From NCBI GenBank assembly GCA_949296915.1, contig CASFPX010000008.1, positions 62,001-126,000 on the forward strand: a DNA stretch of 64,000 nt. The letters run 5' to 3'. Each line of letters starts with the position of its first letter. Positions within the stretch are counted from its first letter, which is position 1. The stretch comes from Onthovicinus sp900555545. Its GTDB lineage: Bacteria; Bacillota; Clostridia; Oscillospirales; Acutalibacteraceae. Below, in pieces: positions 42,029 through 50,889 of this stretch. Below the pieces are notes generated by a model. The model ran no database searches, was not told where the DNA came from, and saw only the letters and a list, made by a program, of their open reading frames with translations. Both the position numbers and the translations under genes were made by a program.

Positions 42029-42078
42029 GGGGCCTCCTTCAGCTTGGTGCATATTCAGTGAATTTTTAATCTGTACTC

Positions 42079-42107
42079 AGTATACCATAAAACTGTGCGA
42101 AGCGCAA
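42079..42107 (-). promoter_or_regulatory. promoter of dut-maf-mre
   Basis: On the minus strand TTGCGC (42107-42102), a 17-base spacer and TATACT (42084-42079). Confidence 0.65.
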
Positions 42108-42127
42108 AAAGAAAAGGAACCGGACGC

Positions 42128-42156
42128 TTGACAAACGTCCGGGAGCGTGGTAAAAT
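42128..42156 (+). promoter_or_regulatory. infC promoter
   Basis: TTGACA (42128-42133), 17 bases, TAAAAT (42151-42156). Confidence 0.85.
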
Positions 42157-42164
42157 ATACGGCG

Positions 42165-42329
42165 AACAACAAAGCAGAGCTCATCGTTCTCACCTTGGCC
42201 GGGCAGTTGACCCAGCGGGTTCGATATGTTTGCGGAGATGCCTGGGGCATATTTCGCTGAATTTCGAGTGGACGGAGCGATTCTGCCCGCTTTCTTTTTG
42301 TTGTCTATTACAGTTTGGAGGTGCTGAAC
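42165..42329 (+). promoter_or_regulatory. infC-rpmI-rplT leader with attenuator-like junction
   Basis: The leader of about 165 nt folds as a multi-branched structure. CGGGCAG (42200-42206) pairs with CTGCCCG (42283-42289) and encloses local hairpins ACCC/GGGT, ATGCC/GGCAT and CGCT-type stems. CTTTCTTTTT follows the closing helix, so the folded state looks like a terminator. In Bacillus L20 or an L20-type leader controls this operon by premature termination. Equivalent control here is inferred. Confidence 0.6.
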
Positions 42330-42845
42330 ATTAGCAAGGAGCTTCAGATCAACGAAGAAATCCGCGACAGGGAGGTTCGCCTGATTTCCGAGACCGGGGA
42401 ACAGCTCGGCATCATGTCCGCGCGCGAGGCGCTGGAGATTGCCGCCGGCAAAGACCTTGATCTGGTCAAGATCGCGCCGCAGGCCAAGCCCCCGGCGTGC
42501 AAGATCATGGACTATGGTAAGTACCGCTTTGAGCAGTCAAAGCGCGAAAAAGAGGCCCGGAAGAATCAGCGGATCATCGAGACAAAGGAAATTCGCCTCT
42601 CCCTCAATATCGACACTCACGATTTTGAGACGAAGGTGGGGCATGCCCTGCGTTTCCTCAAGGGCGGCAACAAGGTAAAGGTTTCCATCCGGCTGCGCGG
42701 CCGTGAAATGGCGCACCAGGGGCTGGGGATCGATATCATGAACCGCTTTGCACAGGCCTGTGCGGAGGCCGGCTCTGTTGAAAAACAGCCTAAGCTGGAA
42801 GGTCGTTCCGTGTATATGTTCCTGGCGCCCAAACAGGCGAAGTAA
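42330..42845 (+). CDS. infC: translation initiation factor IF-3
   Basis: Binds 30S subunits and monitors start-codon selection. The sequence begins at AUU (42330-42332), reading ISKELQINEEIRDREVRLI, with GGAGGTG 6 bases upstream. A TTG at 42315 is in frame but would bury the ribosome site. The AUU start is the hallmark autocontrol of infC. The 171-residue product has the N-domain, a linker around KREKEARKNQR and the C-domain with KEIRLSLNIDTHDFETKV. rpmI and rplT follow. Confidence 0.97.
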   Translation: MSKELQINEEIRDREVRLISETGEQLGIMSAREALEIAAGKDLDLVKIAPQAKPPACKIMDYGKYRFEQSKREKEARKNQRIIETKEIRLSLNIDTHDFETKVGHALRFLKGGNKVKVSIRLRGREMAHQGLGIDIMNRFAQACAEAGSVEKQPKLEGRSVYMFLAPKQAK

Positions 42846-42868
42846 TCGTTATTAAGGAGGAAAATCCA

Positions 42869-43066
42869 ATGCCGAAGATCAAAACACACAGTGGTGCGAA
42901 AAAGCGCTTTAAGCTTTCCAAAAACGGCAAGCCGATCCGCGGCCACGCTTACAAGTCCCACATCCTGACCAAGAAGAGCACCAAGCGCAAGAGAGGGCTT
43001 CGCAAGACCTCCGTTGCCGATAAGACCAACGTCAATCAGATCAAACGTCTTATCCCCTATAAATAA
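42869..43066 (+). CDS. rpmI: 50S ribosomal protein L35
   Basis: A 65-residue basic protein starting MPKIKTHSGAKKRFKLSKNG, diagnostic for L35. AAGGAGG precedes the ATG. Middle gene of infC-rpmI-rplT. Confidence 0.98.
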   Translation: MPKIKTHSGAKKRFKLSKNGKPIRGHAYKSHILTKKSTKRKRGLRKTSVADKTNVNQIKRLIPYK

Positions 43067-43117
43067 TTGGGACATTTTCTGGATCTTTATCACTCAAATA
43101 AACGGAGGTAGCTATCA

Positions 43118-43474
43118 ATGGCACGTATCAAAGGCGCTATGATGACGCGCAAAAGAAGGAAAAAGACTTTAAAACTTGCCAAGGGTTATTTTGGCGCAAA
43201 GAGCAAGCTGTTCAGGACTGCGAAAGAGGCCGTGATGAAATCCGGCCAGTACGCGTATATCGGCCGCAAGCAGAAGAAGCGCGACTTCCGCCGCCTGTGG
43301 ATCGCCCGTATTTCCGCCGCAGCAAAGCTCAACGGCATGAATTACTCCACCTTTATGAACGGCCTGAAAAAAGCCGGGATCGTTCTCAACCGCAAGATGC
43401 TCTCTGAGATCGCCATCGCCGATCCGGCCGCTTTCACCAAGCTTGCCGAGAAGGCAAAGGCAGCCCTGAAATAA
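43118..43474 (+). CDS. rplT: 50S ribosomal protein L20
   Basis: A 118-residue early-assembly 23S rRNA-binding protein and known repressor of its operon in other bacteria. It begins MARIKGAMMTRKRRKKTL and has SKLFRTAKEAVMKSGQYAY and RDFRRLWIARI. CGGAGGTAG precedes the ATG. A strong terminator follows. Confidence 0.98.
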   Translation: MARIKGAMMTRKRRKKTLKLAKGYFGAKSKLFRTAKEAVMKSGQYAYIGRKQKKRDFRRLWIARISAAAKLNGMNYSTFMNGLKKAGIVLNRKMLSEIAIADPAAFTKLAEKAKAALK

Positions 43475-43533
43475 GAGGGCTCAGGTTTGGCAGCCGCCGG
43501 CCTGAAGTGTGCGGCTGATGACGGACACGTCCA

Positions 43534-43567
43534 AACACGCCCGATGATCCGATCGGGCGTGTTTTTT
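43534..43567 (+). terminator. intrinsic terminator after rplT
   Basis: AACACGCCCGAT (43534-43545) pairs perfectly with ATCGGGCGTGTT (43552-43563), followed by a T-run. Confidence 0.95.
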
Positions 43568-43599
43568 ATCCCTGAAAACGCAGGAGAGGAGGCCAGCCT

Positions 43600-44394
43600 G
43601 TGGCGGAGAAAATAACATCCGTATCCAATGATACGGTCAAGATGTGCGTACGCGTGCGCGACAGCGCGCGGGCACGGCGGGAGAGCGGCCGCTTCTTCCT
43701 GGAGGGGGCGCGCTTGTGTGCCGATGCGGTGCAGAGTGGTTATGAGCCCGTGTGCACCTTTTACACGGCACAGGCGCTGGAGCGGTACGGGGACTATCTG
43801 AACCGGATCCTTCCGAATGCCGTATCCTTCTATGAGGTTGCGCCGGCCGTTGCCGCGAAGCTCGCCGATACCAGGACACCACAGGGCGTTTTCGGCCTGT
43901 TCCGCATCCCGAAAGAGCGGGAGACGGACGTGCTGGAGCCGGGCGCCTACGTTGCGCTGGAACAGGTACAGGACCCGGGGAATCTGGGGGCCATCTGCCG
44001 CACAGCGGAGGCGATCGGCGTACACGGTGTACTGCTCAGCAGCTGCTGTGACCGGTACAACCCTAAGGCGCAGCGCGCGGCCATGGGATCGCTGCTGCGG
44101 CTGCGGCTATTTGATATCCCCGATCTGCCCGCGTACCTGAGCGCGCGCGGAGCAGAGGGGTTCAAGACATATGCCTCCGTCCCGGACAGCACGGCGTGCC
44201 CGGTGACACAGGCGGACTTTAAGGGCAATGTTATCACGGTGATTGGCAATGAAGGTTCCGGCATTACCCCGGAGACGGCGGCAGCCTGCGGCAGCCGGGT
44301 CACCATTCCGATGGGCGGCCGTGCGGAATCCTTAAATGCGAACTCCGCAGCGGCCATCCTGATTTGGGAAATGATGCGCGGGAGGTCGGAATGA
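43600..44394 (+). CDS. SpoU/TrmH-family 2'-O-ribose RNA methyltransferase
   Basis: A SPOUT-fold enzyme, probably methylating 23S rRNA like its relative TsnR/RlmB. The 264-residue product has an N-terminal substrate-binding domain and the knot motifs ALEQVQDPGNLGAICRTAEA, VIGNEGSGITPE and IPMGGRAESLNANSAAAILIWE. The start is a GTG at 43600 with GGAGGCC upstream. It ends in an ATGATG overlap with dprA. The RNA target is not defined. Confidence 0.92.
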   Translation: MAEKITSVSNDTVKMCVRVRDSARARRESGRFFLEGARLCADAVQSGYEPVCTFYTAQALERYGDYLNRILPNAVSFYEVAPAVAAKLADTRTPQGVFGLFRIPKERETDVLEPGAYVALEQVQDPGNLGAICRTAEAIGVHGVLLSSCCDRYNPKAQRAAMGSLLRLRLFDIPDLPAYLSARGAEGFKTYASVPDSTACPVTQADFKGNVITVIGNEGSGITPETAAACGSRVTIPMGGRAESLNANSAAAILIWEMMRGRSE

Positions 44395-45593
44395 TGGCGG
44401 AGAAGCTCTATTGGTGCTGGTTCCAGCAGGCGATGCGCTGTGGTGCGCGCGTAGAGGAGGCACTGGCCTCCTTTGGCTCCCCGCGAGCGATCTACGATGC
44501 CTCCGAATATGAGCGCCGGATTTCCGGTGCGTTTACGGTCAAGCAGATCGAACGGTTGGGGGCGGAGACACTCGAACGTGCCCGGGAGATTCTGGACACC
44601 TGTGAGCGGTACGCCATTACAGTGCTCACGCCGGATGATGCCCGGTATCCGCAGCTGCTCCGGCAGCTTTCCGATTATCCCTGCGTGCTGTATGTCCGCG
44701 GGGATGCCGGAGCGCTTGAGGCGGCGTGCCCCATTGCGGTTGTCGGTGCCCGCCAGGCCTCGGATTATGCGGTACAGGCCACCCGTGCGCTCTCCTACAC
44801 GCTGGCTAAAGCCGGGATGACGGTCATCAGCGGCGGGGCACTTGGGATTGACTCAGCTGCACACCGCGCCGCGATTGAGGCGGGCGGAAAAACTATCTGC
44901 TATATGGGGTGCGGCTTTGGCGTCAGATATTTGATGGAAAATTCCGGCCTGCGCCGGGAGATTGCGGCCCATGGAGCGCTCGTCTCGGAATTCCCTCCCG
45001 GTACCCCGGCGGGCAAATCCACCTTTCCCATTCGCAACCGGCTGATTTCGGGCAGCAGCCTGGGTACGCTGGTTGTGGAGGCGGGCGTTAAGAGCGGCTC
45101 CCTCATCACGGCAAAGGATGCAAGGGAGCTCGGGCGCGACGTGTTTGCCGTACCGGGGAATATACTGACCTCTACCTTTGATGGTGCCAATCAGCTGATC
45201 CGTGACGGGGCCAAGCCGGTCTTTTCCGCACGGGATATTTTGGAGGAATACAGTGCCCGTATGCCGGGCAGGATTGATATGAGTGCGGCCGATATGCCGC
45301 TCAGCCGGGCAGCGGAGGGGAAAAACGCCCCCCAGCCCGCCCCTGCGGAACTGCCGCGGGAGATTCACCATACCATAAAAAATAAGCTGGAAATCAAGGA
45401 GCTCCCAGCTAATGCGACAGAGGAGATGCGCCGGATTTTGACGGCCGTCACCGATGCCCCCCTGCGGGCGGATGAAATCGCAGAACGCACCGGTACCCCC
45501 ATGCGGAATCTGCTCAGGGTATTGACACAGCTGGAGGTTATGGGATATATTGTTCAACAACAGGGTAAACGATACCTTGCGGTGCAAGAATAA
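44391..45593 (+). CDS. dprA: DNA-processing protein DprA
   Basis: Loads RecA onto incoming single-stranded DNA during natural transformation. The 400-residue product has a helical N-terminal region, a Rossmann-like core with AVVGARQASDYA, VISGGALGIDSAAH, SEFPPGTPAGKSTFPIRNRLI, VVEAGVKSGSLITA and a C-terminal winged-helix part ending RKYLAVQE-like (RYLAVQE). Overlaps the methyltransferase gene by 4 bases. Many Clostridia carry dprA before topA without proven competence; no other com gene lies in this window. Confidence 0.95.
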   Translation: MMAEKLYWCWFQQAMRCGARVEEALASFGSPRAIYDASEYERRISGAFTVKQIERLGAETLERAREILDTCERYAITVLTPDDARYPQLLRQLSDYPCVLYVRGDAGALEAACPIAVVGARQASDYAVQATRALSYTLAKAGMTVISGGALGIDSAAHRAAIEAGGKTICYMGCGFGVRYLMENSGLRREIAAHGALVSEFPPGTPAGKSTFPIRNRLISGSSLGTLVVEAGVKSGSLITAKDARELGRDVFAVPGNILTSTFDGANQLIRDGAKPVFSARDILEEYSARMPGRIDMSAADMPLSRAAEGKNAPQPAPAELPREIHHTIKNKLEIKELPANATEEMRRILTAVTDAPLRADEIAERTGTPMRNLLRVLTQLEVMGYIVQQQGKRYLAVQE

Positions 45594-45613
45594 TTGATAA
45601 TGAGGTTAGCACT

Positions 45614-47857
45614 ATGGCAAAGCTTGTAATCGTGGAGTCGCCCGCAAAGGCGAAAACCATTAAAAAATATCTGGGCAGCGGCTACGAGGTGACCGCTTCC
45701 ATGGGCCATGTCCGGGATTTGCCGGCAGCCCGTCTGAGCGTCGATGTCAAAAACGACTTTAAGCCGACCTATGAGATCATCAAGGGCAAGAGCACGCTGG
45801 TCAAGGAGCTTAAAAAGGCGGCCAAGGAGAGCGACGGCGTCTACCTTGCGACCGACCCGGACCGCGAAGGGGAGGCAATCTCCTGGCATCTGGCGCACAT
45901 CCTGGGCCTGGATCCCGACAGCCAGGACCGCGTGACGTTTAATGAGATCACCAAGGCCGGTGTCCAGCACGGTATGGAGAATCCGCGCAAGCTGGATATG
46001 GACCTGGTGGATGCCCAGCAGGCCCGCCGCATCCTGGACCGGCTGGTGGGCTATAAGCTCAGCCCCTTCGTCTCTCAAAAGATCCGCCGTGGCCTCTCCG
46101 CGGGGCGTGTGCAGTCCGTCGCGGTGCGCTTAATTGTCGATCGGGAGAAGGAGATCCGTGCCTTTCAGGCGGAGGAGTATTGGACCGTAGACGCCAAGCT
46201 CATGGCGCCCGGCTCCCGCAAATCATTTGACGCCGCCTTTTACGGCTACGTGGGCGAAAAAAAGGCCGAGCTGAAAAACGAGGCGGAGGCCAATGCTGTC
46301 ATCGAGCGGGCGGAGAATGGCGAGTGGATCGTCCAGTCCATCAAGAAGGGCACGCGCAGCAAGCGGCCGAGCGCGCCGTTCATCACCTCCACCCTCCAGC
46401 AGGAGGCGTCCCGCCGCCTGGGGTTCCAGTCCAAGCGCACCATGAAAGTGGCGCAGGAGCTGTACGAGGGCGTCGATGTGGCCGGGATCGGCTCCGTCGG
46501 TCTGATCACTTACATGAGAACGGACTCTACCCGCCTGTCCGATCAGGCGCGCGATCAGGGGCGTGAATATATTGAGAGCACGTACGGCGAGAAGTATTTT
46601 GCCAAAAAGCCGCACTTTTTTAAATCCGGCAAAAATGCGCAGGATGGCCACGAGGCCATCCGTCCCACCATGCCCTCCCTCACACCTGAGCAGGCCAAGG
46701 CGAGCCTGACGAGTGACCAGTATAAGCTCTATAACCTCATCTGGCGCCGTTTTATGGCCAGCCTGATGGAGAGCTGTGTGCACAATACGGTCAAGGCGAA
46801 TATCGAGGTGGGCGGATGTGTGTTCACCGCCGCAGGGTATACCGTTAAGTTTGACGGCTTTACCGCCGTCTATGAGGATCTCTCCGACGAGAAGGAGACC
46901 CAGCTGCCCGCGCTCAAGGAGGGCGACACCGTCCGCAAAAAGGAGCTCACGGGCAACCAGCACTTTACCCAGCCGCCCGCGCGCTATACGGAGGCCTCCC
47001 TCATCAAGGCGATGGAGGAGAACGGTATCGGCCGCCCGAGTACGTACGCGGCGATCATCTCCACCATTCTGGGGCGTGGCTATGTGGAGCGCAACCAGAA
47101 GCAGCTGGTCCCCACCGAGCTGGGCGAGGCGATGACCGGCCTGCTGGAGGAGCATTTCCCCAAGATTGTCGATACCAAGTTTACCGCCGGCATGGAGACC
47201 AAGCTCGACGACGTGAGCGTCGGAAAGCAGGACTATATCCAGATGCTCCATGATTTTTACGGCGACTTTGACAAGACGCTCACCAAGGCCAAAAAGGAGA
47301 TGGAGGGCGTCAAGATCAAGCTGCAGGAGGATCAGACGGATATCCCCTGCGAAAAGTGCGGCCGGATGATGGTCATCAAGACGGGGCGGTTTGGTAAATT
47401 CCTGGCCTGCCCCGGCTATCCCGAGTGCAAGAACGCCAAGCCGCTGATTCAGGAGATGCCGGGCGAGTGCCCGCGCTGCGGCGGCAAAATCGTACAAAAA
47501 AAGTCCCACCGCGGCCACACGTTCTACGGCTGCGGCAACTATCCGGACTGCAATTTTATGACGTGGTATATGCCCACGGAGGAGAAGTGCCCCGTCTGCG
47601 GCAAGACACTCTTTAAAAAGCGCGCCAATCAGCTGATCTGCCTGAATGAGCAGTGCAGCACCTACGTCAAGGAGGAGCCGCGCACCCGGAAGGCAAAGGC
47701 GGAGGATGGCACGGAGGAAAAGGCCGCGAAAAAGACGACCAAGAAAACTACTGCCAAAAAGACGGCAGCTAAGAAAACCACGGCCAAAAAAGCGGCCTCT
47801 AAGGCCAAAACATCTGCCGCTAAAAAATCCAAGGCGAGAGCGGAGGAGGAGGCATGA
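45614..47857 (+). CDS. topA: DNA topoisomerase I with lysine/alanine-rich tail
   Basis: Type IA enzyme relaxing negative supercoils. The 747-residue product has the TOPRIM domain (LVIVESPAKAKTIKKYLG and ATDPDREGEAISWH), the catalytic Tyr near residue 300 in YMRTDSTRLS, and three CxxC-type zinc fingers (CEKCGRMM, CPRCGGKI, CPVCGKTL). The last 45 or so residues are lysine, alanine and threonine repeats resembling histone H1, likely aiding DNA retention. Ends in an ATGA overlap with trmFO, as in the dprA-topA-trmFO gene order of Bacillota. Confidence 0.97.
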   Translation: MAKLVIVESPAKAKTIKKYLGSGYEVTASMGHVRDLPAARLSVDVKNDFKPTYEIIKGKSTLVKELKKAAKESDGVYLATDPDREGEAISWHLAHILGLDPDSQDRVTFNEITKAGVQHGMENPRKLDMDLVDAQQARRILDRLVGYKLSPFVSQKIRRGLSAGRVQSVAVRLIVDREKEIRAFQAEEYWTVDAKLMAPGSRKSFDAAFYGYVGEKKAELKNEAEANAVIERAENGEWIVQSIKKGTRSKRPSAPFITSTLQQEASRRLGFQSKRTMKVAQELYEGVDVAGIGSVGLITYMRTDSTRLSDQARDQGREYIESTYGEKYFAKKPHFFKSGKNAQDGHEAIRPTMPSLTPEQAKASLTSDQYKLYNLIWRRFMASLMESCVHNTVKANIEVGGCVFTAAGYTVKFDGFTAVYEDLSDEKETQLPALKEGDTVRKKELTGNQHFTQPPARYTEASLIKAMEENGIGRPSTYAAIISTILGRGYVERNQKQLVPTELGEAMTGLLEEHFPKIVDTKFTAGMETKLDDVSVGKQDYIQMLHDFYGDFDKTLTKAKKEMEGVKIKLQEDQTDIPCEKCGRMMVIKTGRFGKFLACPGYPECKNAKPLIQEMPGECPRCGGKIVQKKSHRGHTFYGCGNYPDCNFMTWYMPTEEKCPVCGKTLFKKRANQLICLNEQCSTYVKEEPRTRKAKAEDGTEEKAAKKTTKKTTAKKTAAKKTTAKKAASKAKTSAAKKSKARAEEEA

Positions 47858-49152
47858 GCCGGGTCACTGTCGTTGGGGCCGGGCTGGCCGGATGTGAGGC
47901 CGCCTGGTACCTCGCGCATCAGGGGATTGAAGTCACGCTTGTGGAGATGAAGCCGCTGCGCTATTCCCCCGCCCACCACAGTGAGGGCTTTGCGGAGCTT
48001 GTCTGTTCTAACTCCCTCAAGGCGGAGCGGATTGCCTCCGCGGGGGGATTGCTCAAGGCGGAGATGCAGCGTTTTGGATCCCTGCTGGTGGACTGCGCCT
48101 ACCGCTGCCGTGTGCCGGCGGGCGGGGCGCTGGCTGTGGATCGGGACGCATTTTCCGCGCTGGTTACGCAGGAGATTACAAATTGCCCCAATATTGCGAT
48201 CGAACACCGTGAGGTCGCGGAGATCCCGGCGGGGGATGTCATCCTCGCCGTGGGGCCGCTCGCCTCGGATGCGATTTCGGCACAGATCCAGCGCCTCTGC
48301 GGGCAGGAGCTGAGCTTTTATGACGCCGCCGCCCCCATTGTCACGGCGGAGAGTCTGGATATGTCCCGCGCCTTTACCCAGTCGCGCTATGACCGGGGCG
48401 ATGCGGATGATTACATCAACTGCCCGATGAACCGGGAGGAATACGAGGTGTTTTACGAGGAGCTGGTTCACGCGCGCACGGCGCAGCTCCACGATTTTGA
48501 CGTATATGAGGGATGTATGCCGATCGAAGTCATGGCAAAACGCGGTGCGGACACCATGCGGTTTGGGCCGCTCAAACCCGTCGGCCTGCGCGACCCCGCC
48601 ACTGGGAAGCGCCCGTGGGCGGTGCTCCAGCTGCGCAAGGAGAACACCGCCGGTACGCTCTACAACCTGGTGGGCTTCCAGACCAATCTGGCCTTCCCGG
48701 AACAAAAGCGCGTGTTTGGCCTGATCCCGGCGCTTAAAAACGCGCAGTTTATGCGTTACGGCGTGATGCACCGCAACACCTTTTTAAACGCACCGCAGGT
48801 GCTGGACGCGGATTTTACGCTGCGTGCGGATCCGCGTATCGCCTTTGCCGGGCAGATCACCGGCGTGGAGGGGTACATGGAGTCCGCCTGTTCGGGTATC
48901 CTGGCCGCCTATCATATGGCGCGCCGGATCCGGGGGCTTCGGCCGGTCCGTTTCCCGAATACGACCATGTGCGGTGCGCTCTCCGAGTACATTTCCGCCT
49001 CCCCGGCAAAAAATTTCCAGCCGATGGGGGCAAATTTTGGTATAATAGAACCGTTGGAACATCAGATTCGCGATAAGCAGCAGCGCTATACGGCGCTTGC
49101 GGAGCGGTCGCTGGATACTTTGGATCATATTTTACAGGAGGGTCGGGCATGA
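47854..49152 (+). CDS. trmFO: methylenetetrahydrofolate--tRNA-(uracil-5-)-methyltransferase
   Basis: Folate- and FAD-dependent formation of m5U54 in tRNA. The 432-residue flavoprotein begins with the FAD motif VVGAGLAGCEAAWYLA and has FAELVCSNSLKAERI, FGPLKPVGLRDP and GYMESACSGILAA. It overlaps both topA (4 bases) and plsX (4 bases), so the three genes are coupled. Confidence 0.96.
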   Translation: MSRVTVVGAGLAGCEAAWYLAHQGIEVTLVEMKPLRYSPAHHSEGFAELVCSNSLKAERIASAGGLLKAEMQRFGSLLVDCAYRCRVPAGGALAVDRDAFSALVTQEITNCPNIAIEHREVAEIPAGDVILAVGPLASDAISAQIQRLCGQELSFYDAAAPIVTAESLDMSRAFTQSRYDRGDADDYINCPMNREEYEVFYEELVHARTAQLHDFDVYEGCMPIEVMAKRGADTMRFGPLKPVGLRDPATGKRPWAVLQLRKENTAGTLYNLVGFQTNLAFPEQKRVFGLIPALKNAQFMRYGVMHRNTFLNAPQVLDADFTLRADPRIAFAGQITGVEGYMESACSGILAAYHMARRIRGLRPVRFPNTTMCGALSEYISASPAKNFQPMGANFGIIEPLEHQIRDKQQRYTALAERSLDTLDHILQEGRA

Positions 49153-50165
49153 CTATCATTGTAGACGCATACGGCGGGGATCACGCACCGTTGGAAATTT
49201 TAAAGGGGGCCTGCCGCGCCCGTGACGAGCTGGGGGTATCCATTCTCCTCACCGGCAGTGAGAGCGGGATCCGCGCCTGCGCGCAGGAGAGCGGGCTCTC
49301 CTTGGAGGGTATGACGATCCTCGACGCACCGGATGTGATCTCCATGGAGGAAAACCCGATGGAGATCCGCCGCTCCAAATCAAACAGCTCCATGGCTGTG
49401 GGCCTTCGCGCACTGGCGGAGGGCAAGGGGGACGCTTTTGTCTCCGCGGGCAGCACGGGCGCACTCGTCGTGGGGGCGACTTTCATCGTCAAGCGCATCA
49501 AGGGCGTGAGGCGAGCGGCGATTGCGAGCATCATGCCGTCGGATACCACGCCGTTTTTAATGCTCGACTGCGGCGCCAACGCCGAGTGTAAGCCGGAGGC
49601 ACTGCTCCAGTTCGCCGTGATGGGCGACCTGTACATGAAGCATGTCATGGGCGTCGAAAAGCCGCGTGTGGCGCTGGCCAACATCGGTACCGAGTCCACC
49701 AAGGGGGGCGAGCTCCAGCGCGGGGCGTATGATCTGCTCTCCGGGTGCGGACTGTTCCATTTTACCGGCAATATCGAGGCGCGCCAGATCCCGTTTGGCG
49801 GGGCCGATGTCGTCGTGGCGGATGGATTCACCGGCAACATGCTGCTGAAGATGTACGAGGGTGCGGCCGCCGCCATGATGAAAAATATCAAGGGCATTTT
49901 TACAAAGAATATCCAGACAAAGCTCGGGTTCCTGATGGTCAAGGGCGGCCTGGTTGAGTTTAAAAAGAAGATGGACTATACGGAGTTCGGCGGCGCGCCG
50001 CTGCTGGGGATTTCCCGCCCGGTCATTAAGGCGCACGGCTCCTCCAAGGCCAAGGGCTTTTTCAGCGCCATCCGGCAGGCTGTGCAGACGGTCGAGCGGG
50101 ATGTCTGCGGCGAGATCGCGCGCAATATGCCCCGCTCTGATGCGGACGGGGAAAAAGAGGAGTGA
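49149..50165 (+). CDS. plsX: phosphate acyltransferase PlsX
   Basis: Makes acyl-phosphate from acyl-ACP for phospholipid synthesis. The 338-residue product opens IIVDAYGGDHAPLEILKG and has SAGSTGALVVG and DGFTGNMLLKMYEG. Usually acpP lies between plsX and rnc; here rnc follows after only 4 bases, so acpP and the rest of the fatty-acid genes are elsewhere. Confidence 0.96.
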   Translation: MTIIVDAYGGDHAPLEILKGACRARDELGVSILLTGSESGIRACAQESGLSLEGMTILDAPDVISMEENPMEIRRSKSNSSMAVGLRALAEGKGDAFVSAGSTGALVVGATFIVKRIKGVRRAAIASIMPSDTTPFLMLDCGANAECKPEALLQFAVMGDLYMKHVMGVEKPRVALANIGTESTKGGELQRGAYDLLSGCGLFHFTGNIEARQIPFGGADVVVADGFTGNMLLKMYEGAAAAMMKNIKGIFTKNIQTKLGFLMVKGGLVEFKKKMDYTEFGGAPLLGISRPVIKAHGSSKAKGFFSAIRQAVQTVERDVCGEIARNMPRSDADGEKEE

Positions 50166-50169
50166 TTGC

Positions 50170-50853
50170 ATGAAAGACCTGAGCGGGTTTGAGCGGGAGA
50201 TCCGCTACACCTTTAAAAATAAAAATCTGCTGCTGACCGCACTGACACACTCCTCCTACGCGAATGAGCAGCCGCACAAGCCGCCCTTTAACGAGCGGCT
50301 CGAGTTTTTGGGCGACTCCGTGCTCGGCGTGGTCACAGCGGACTATTTGTTCCATACCTTTCCGGACGAACCGGAGGGGGAGCTGACCCGCCGCCGGGCG
50401 GAGCTCGTGTGCGAGGATTCGCTGTTCGCGTTTGCCAAGGAGATCCATCTGGGGGAGTATATCCGCCTTGGCAAGGGCGAAGAGCGCACCCATGGCCGCG
50501 AGCGGCCGTCCATCCTGGCGGATGCGTTCGAGGCTGTCATCGCCGCCATTTATGAGGATGCGGGGATCGAGCGCGCGCGGGAGCACATCCTGCGTTTTTT
50601 GACGGCGCACAAGGATCTGAGTAACAAAAAGAAGGATTATAAAACGATGATCCAGGAGGTCATCCAGCAGAACCGGGAGGAAAAGCTCGAGTACGTCCTC
50701 GCGCACGAGAGCGGTCCGGACCACGATAAGCGTTTTGTCGTGGAGCTGCACCTGAACTCCAACGTCATCGGTACAGGCGAGGGCCGTAGTAAGAAGCACG
50801 CCGAACAGGAGGCCGCGCACGAGGCGCTGCGCCTGATGGGGCTGGAAGAGTAA
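50170..50853 (+). CDS. rnc: ribonuclease III
   Basis: Double-strand-specific endoribonuclease for rRNA and mRNA processing. The 227-residue product has the catalytic signature NERLEFLGDSVLG (about 38-50), ILADAFEAVIAAIYEDAG and a C-terminal double-stranded RNA-binding domain ending GRSKKHAEQEAAHEAL. ATG 50170 follows the plsX stop closely. rnc-smc-ftsY is a standard Bacillota order. Confidence 0.97.
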   Translation: MKDLSGFEREIRYTFKNKNLLLTALTHSSYANEQPHKPPFNERLEFLGDSVLGVVTADYLFHTFPDEPEGELTRRRAELVCEDSLFAFAKEIHLGEYIRLGKGEERTHGRERPSILADAFEAVIAAIYEDAGIERAREHILRFLTAHKDLSNKKKDYKTMIQEVIQQNREEKLEYVLAHESGPDHDKRFVVELHLNSNVIGTGEGRSKKHAEQEAAHEALRLMGLEE

Positions 50854-50889
50854 TAAACGGATTACGGAAGGATAAAGGCTGGTTCACGG

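Noticed and set aside
46223..47518. 431-codon open frame antisense to topA
   Set aside because: Shadow of topA; hydrophobic and leucine-rich composition is the usual artefact of reversed GC-rich codons.
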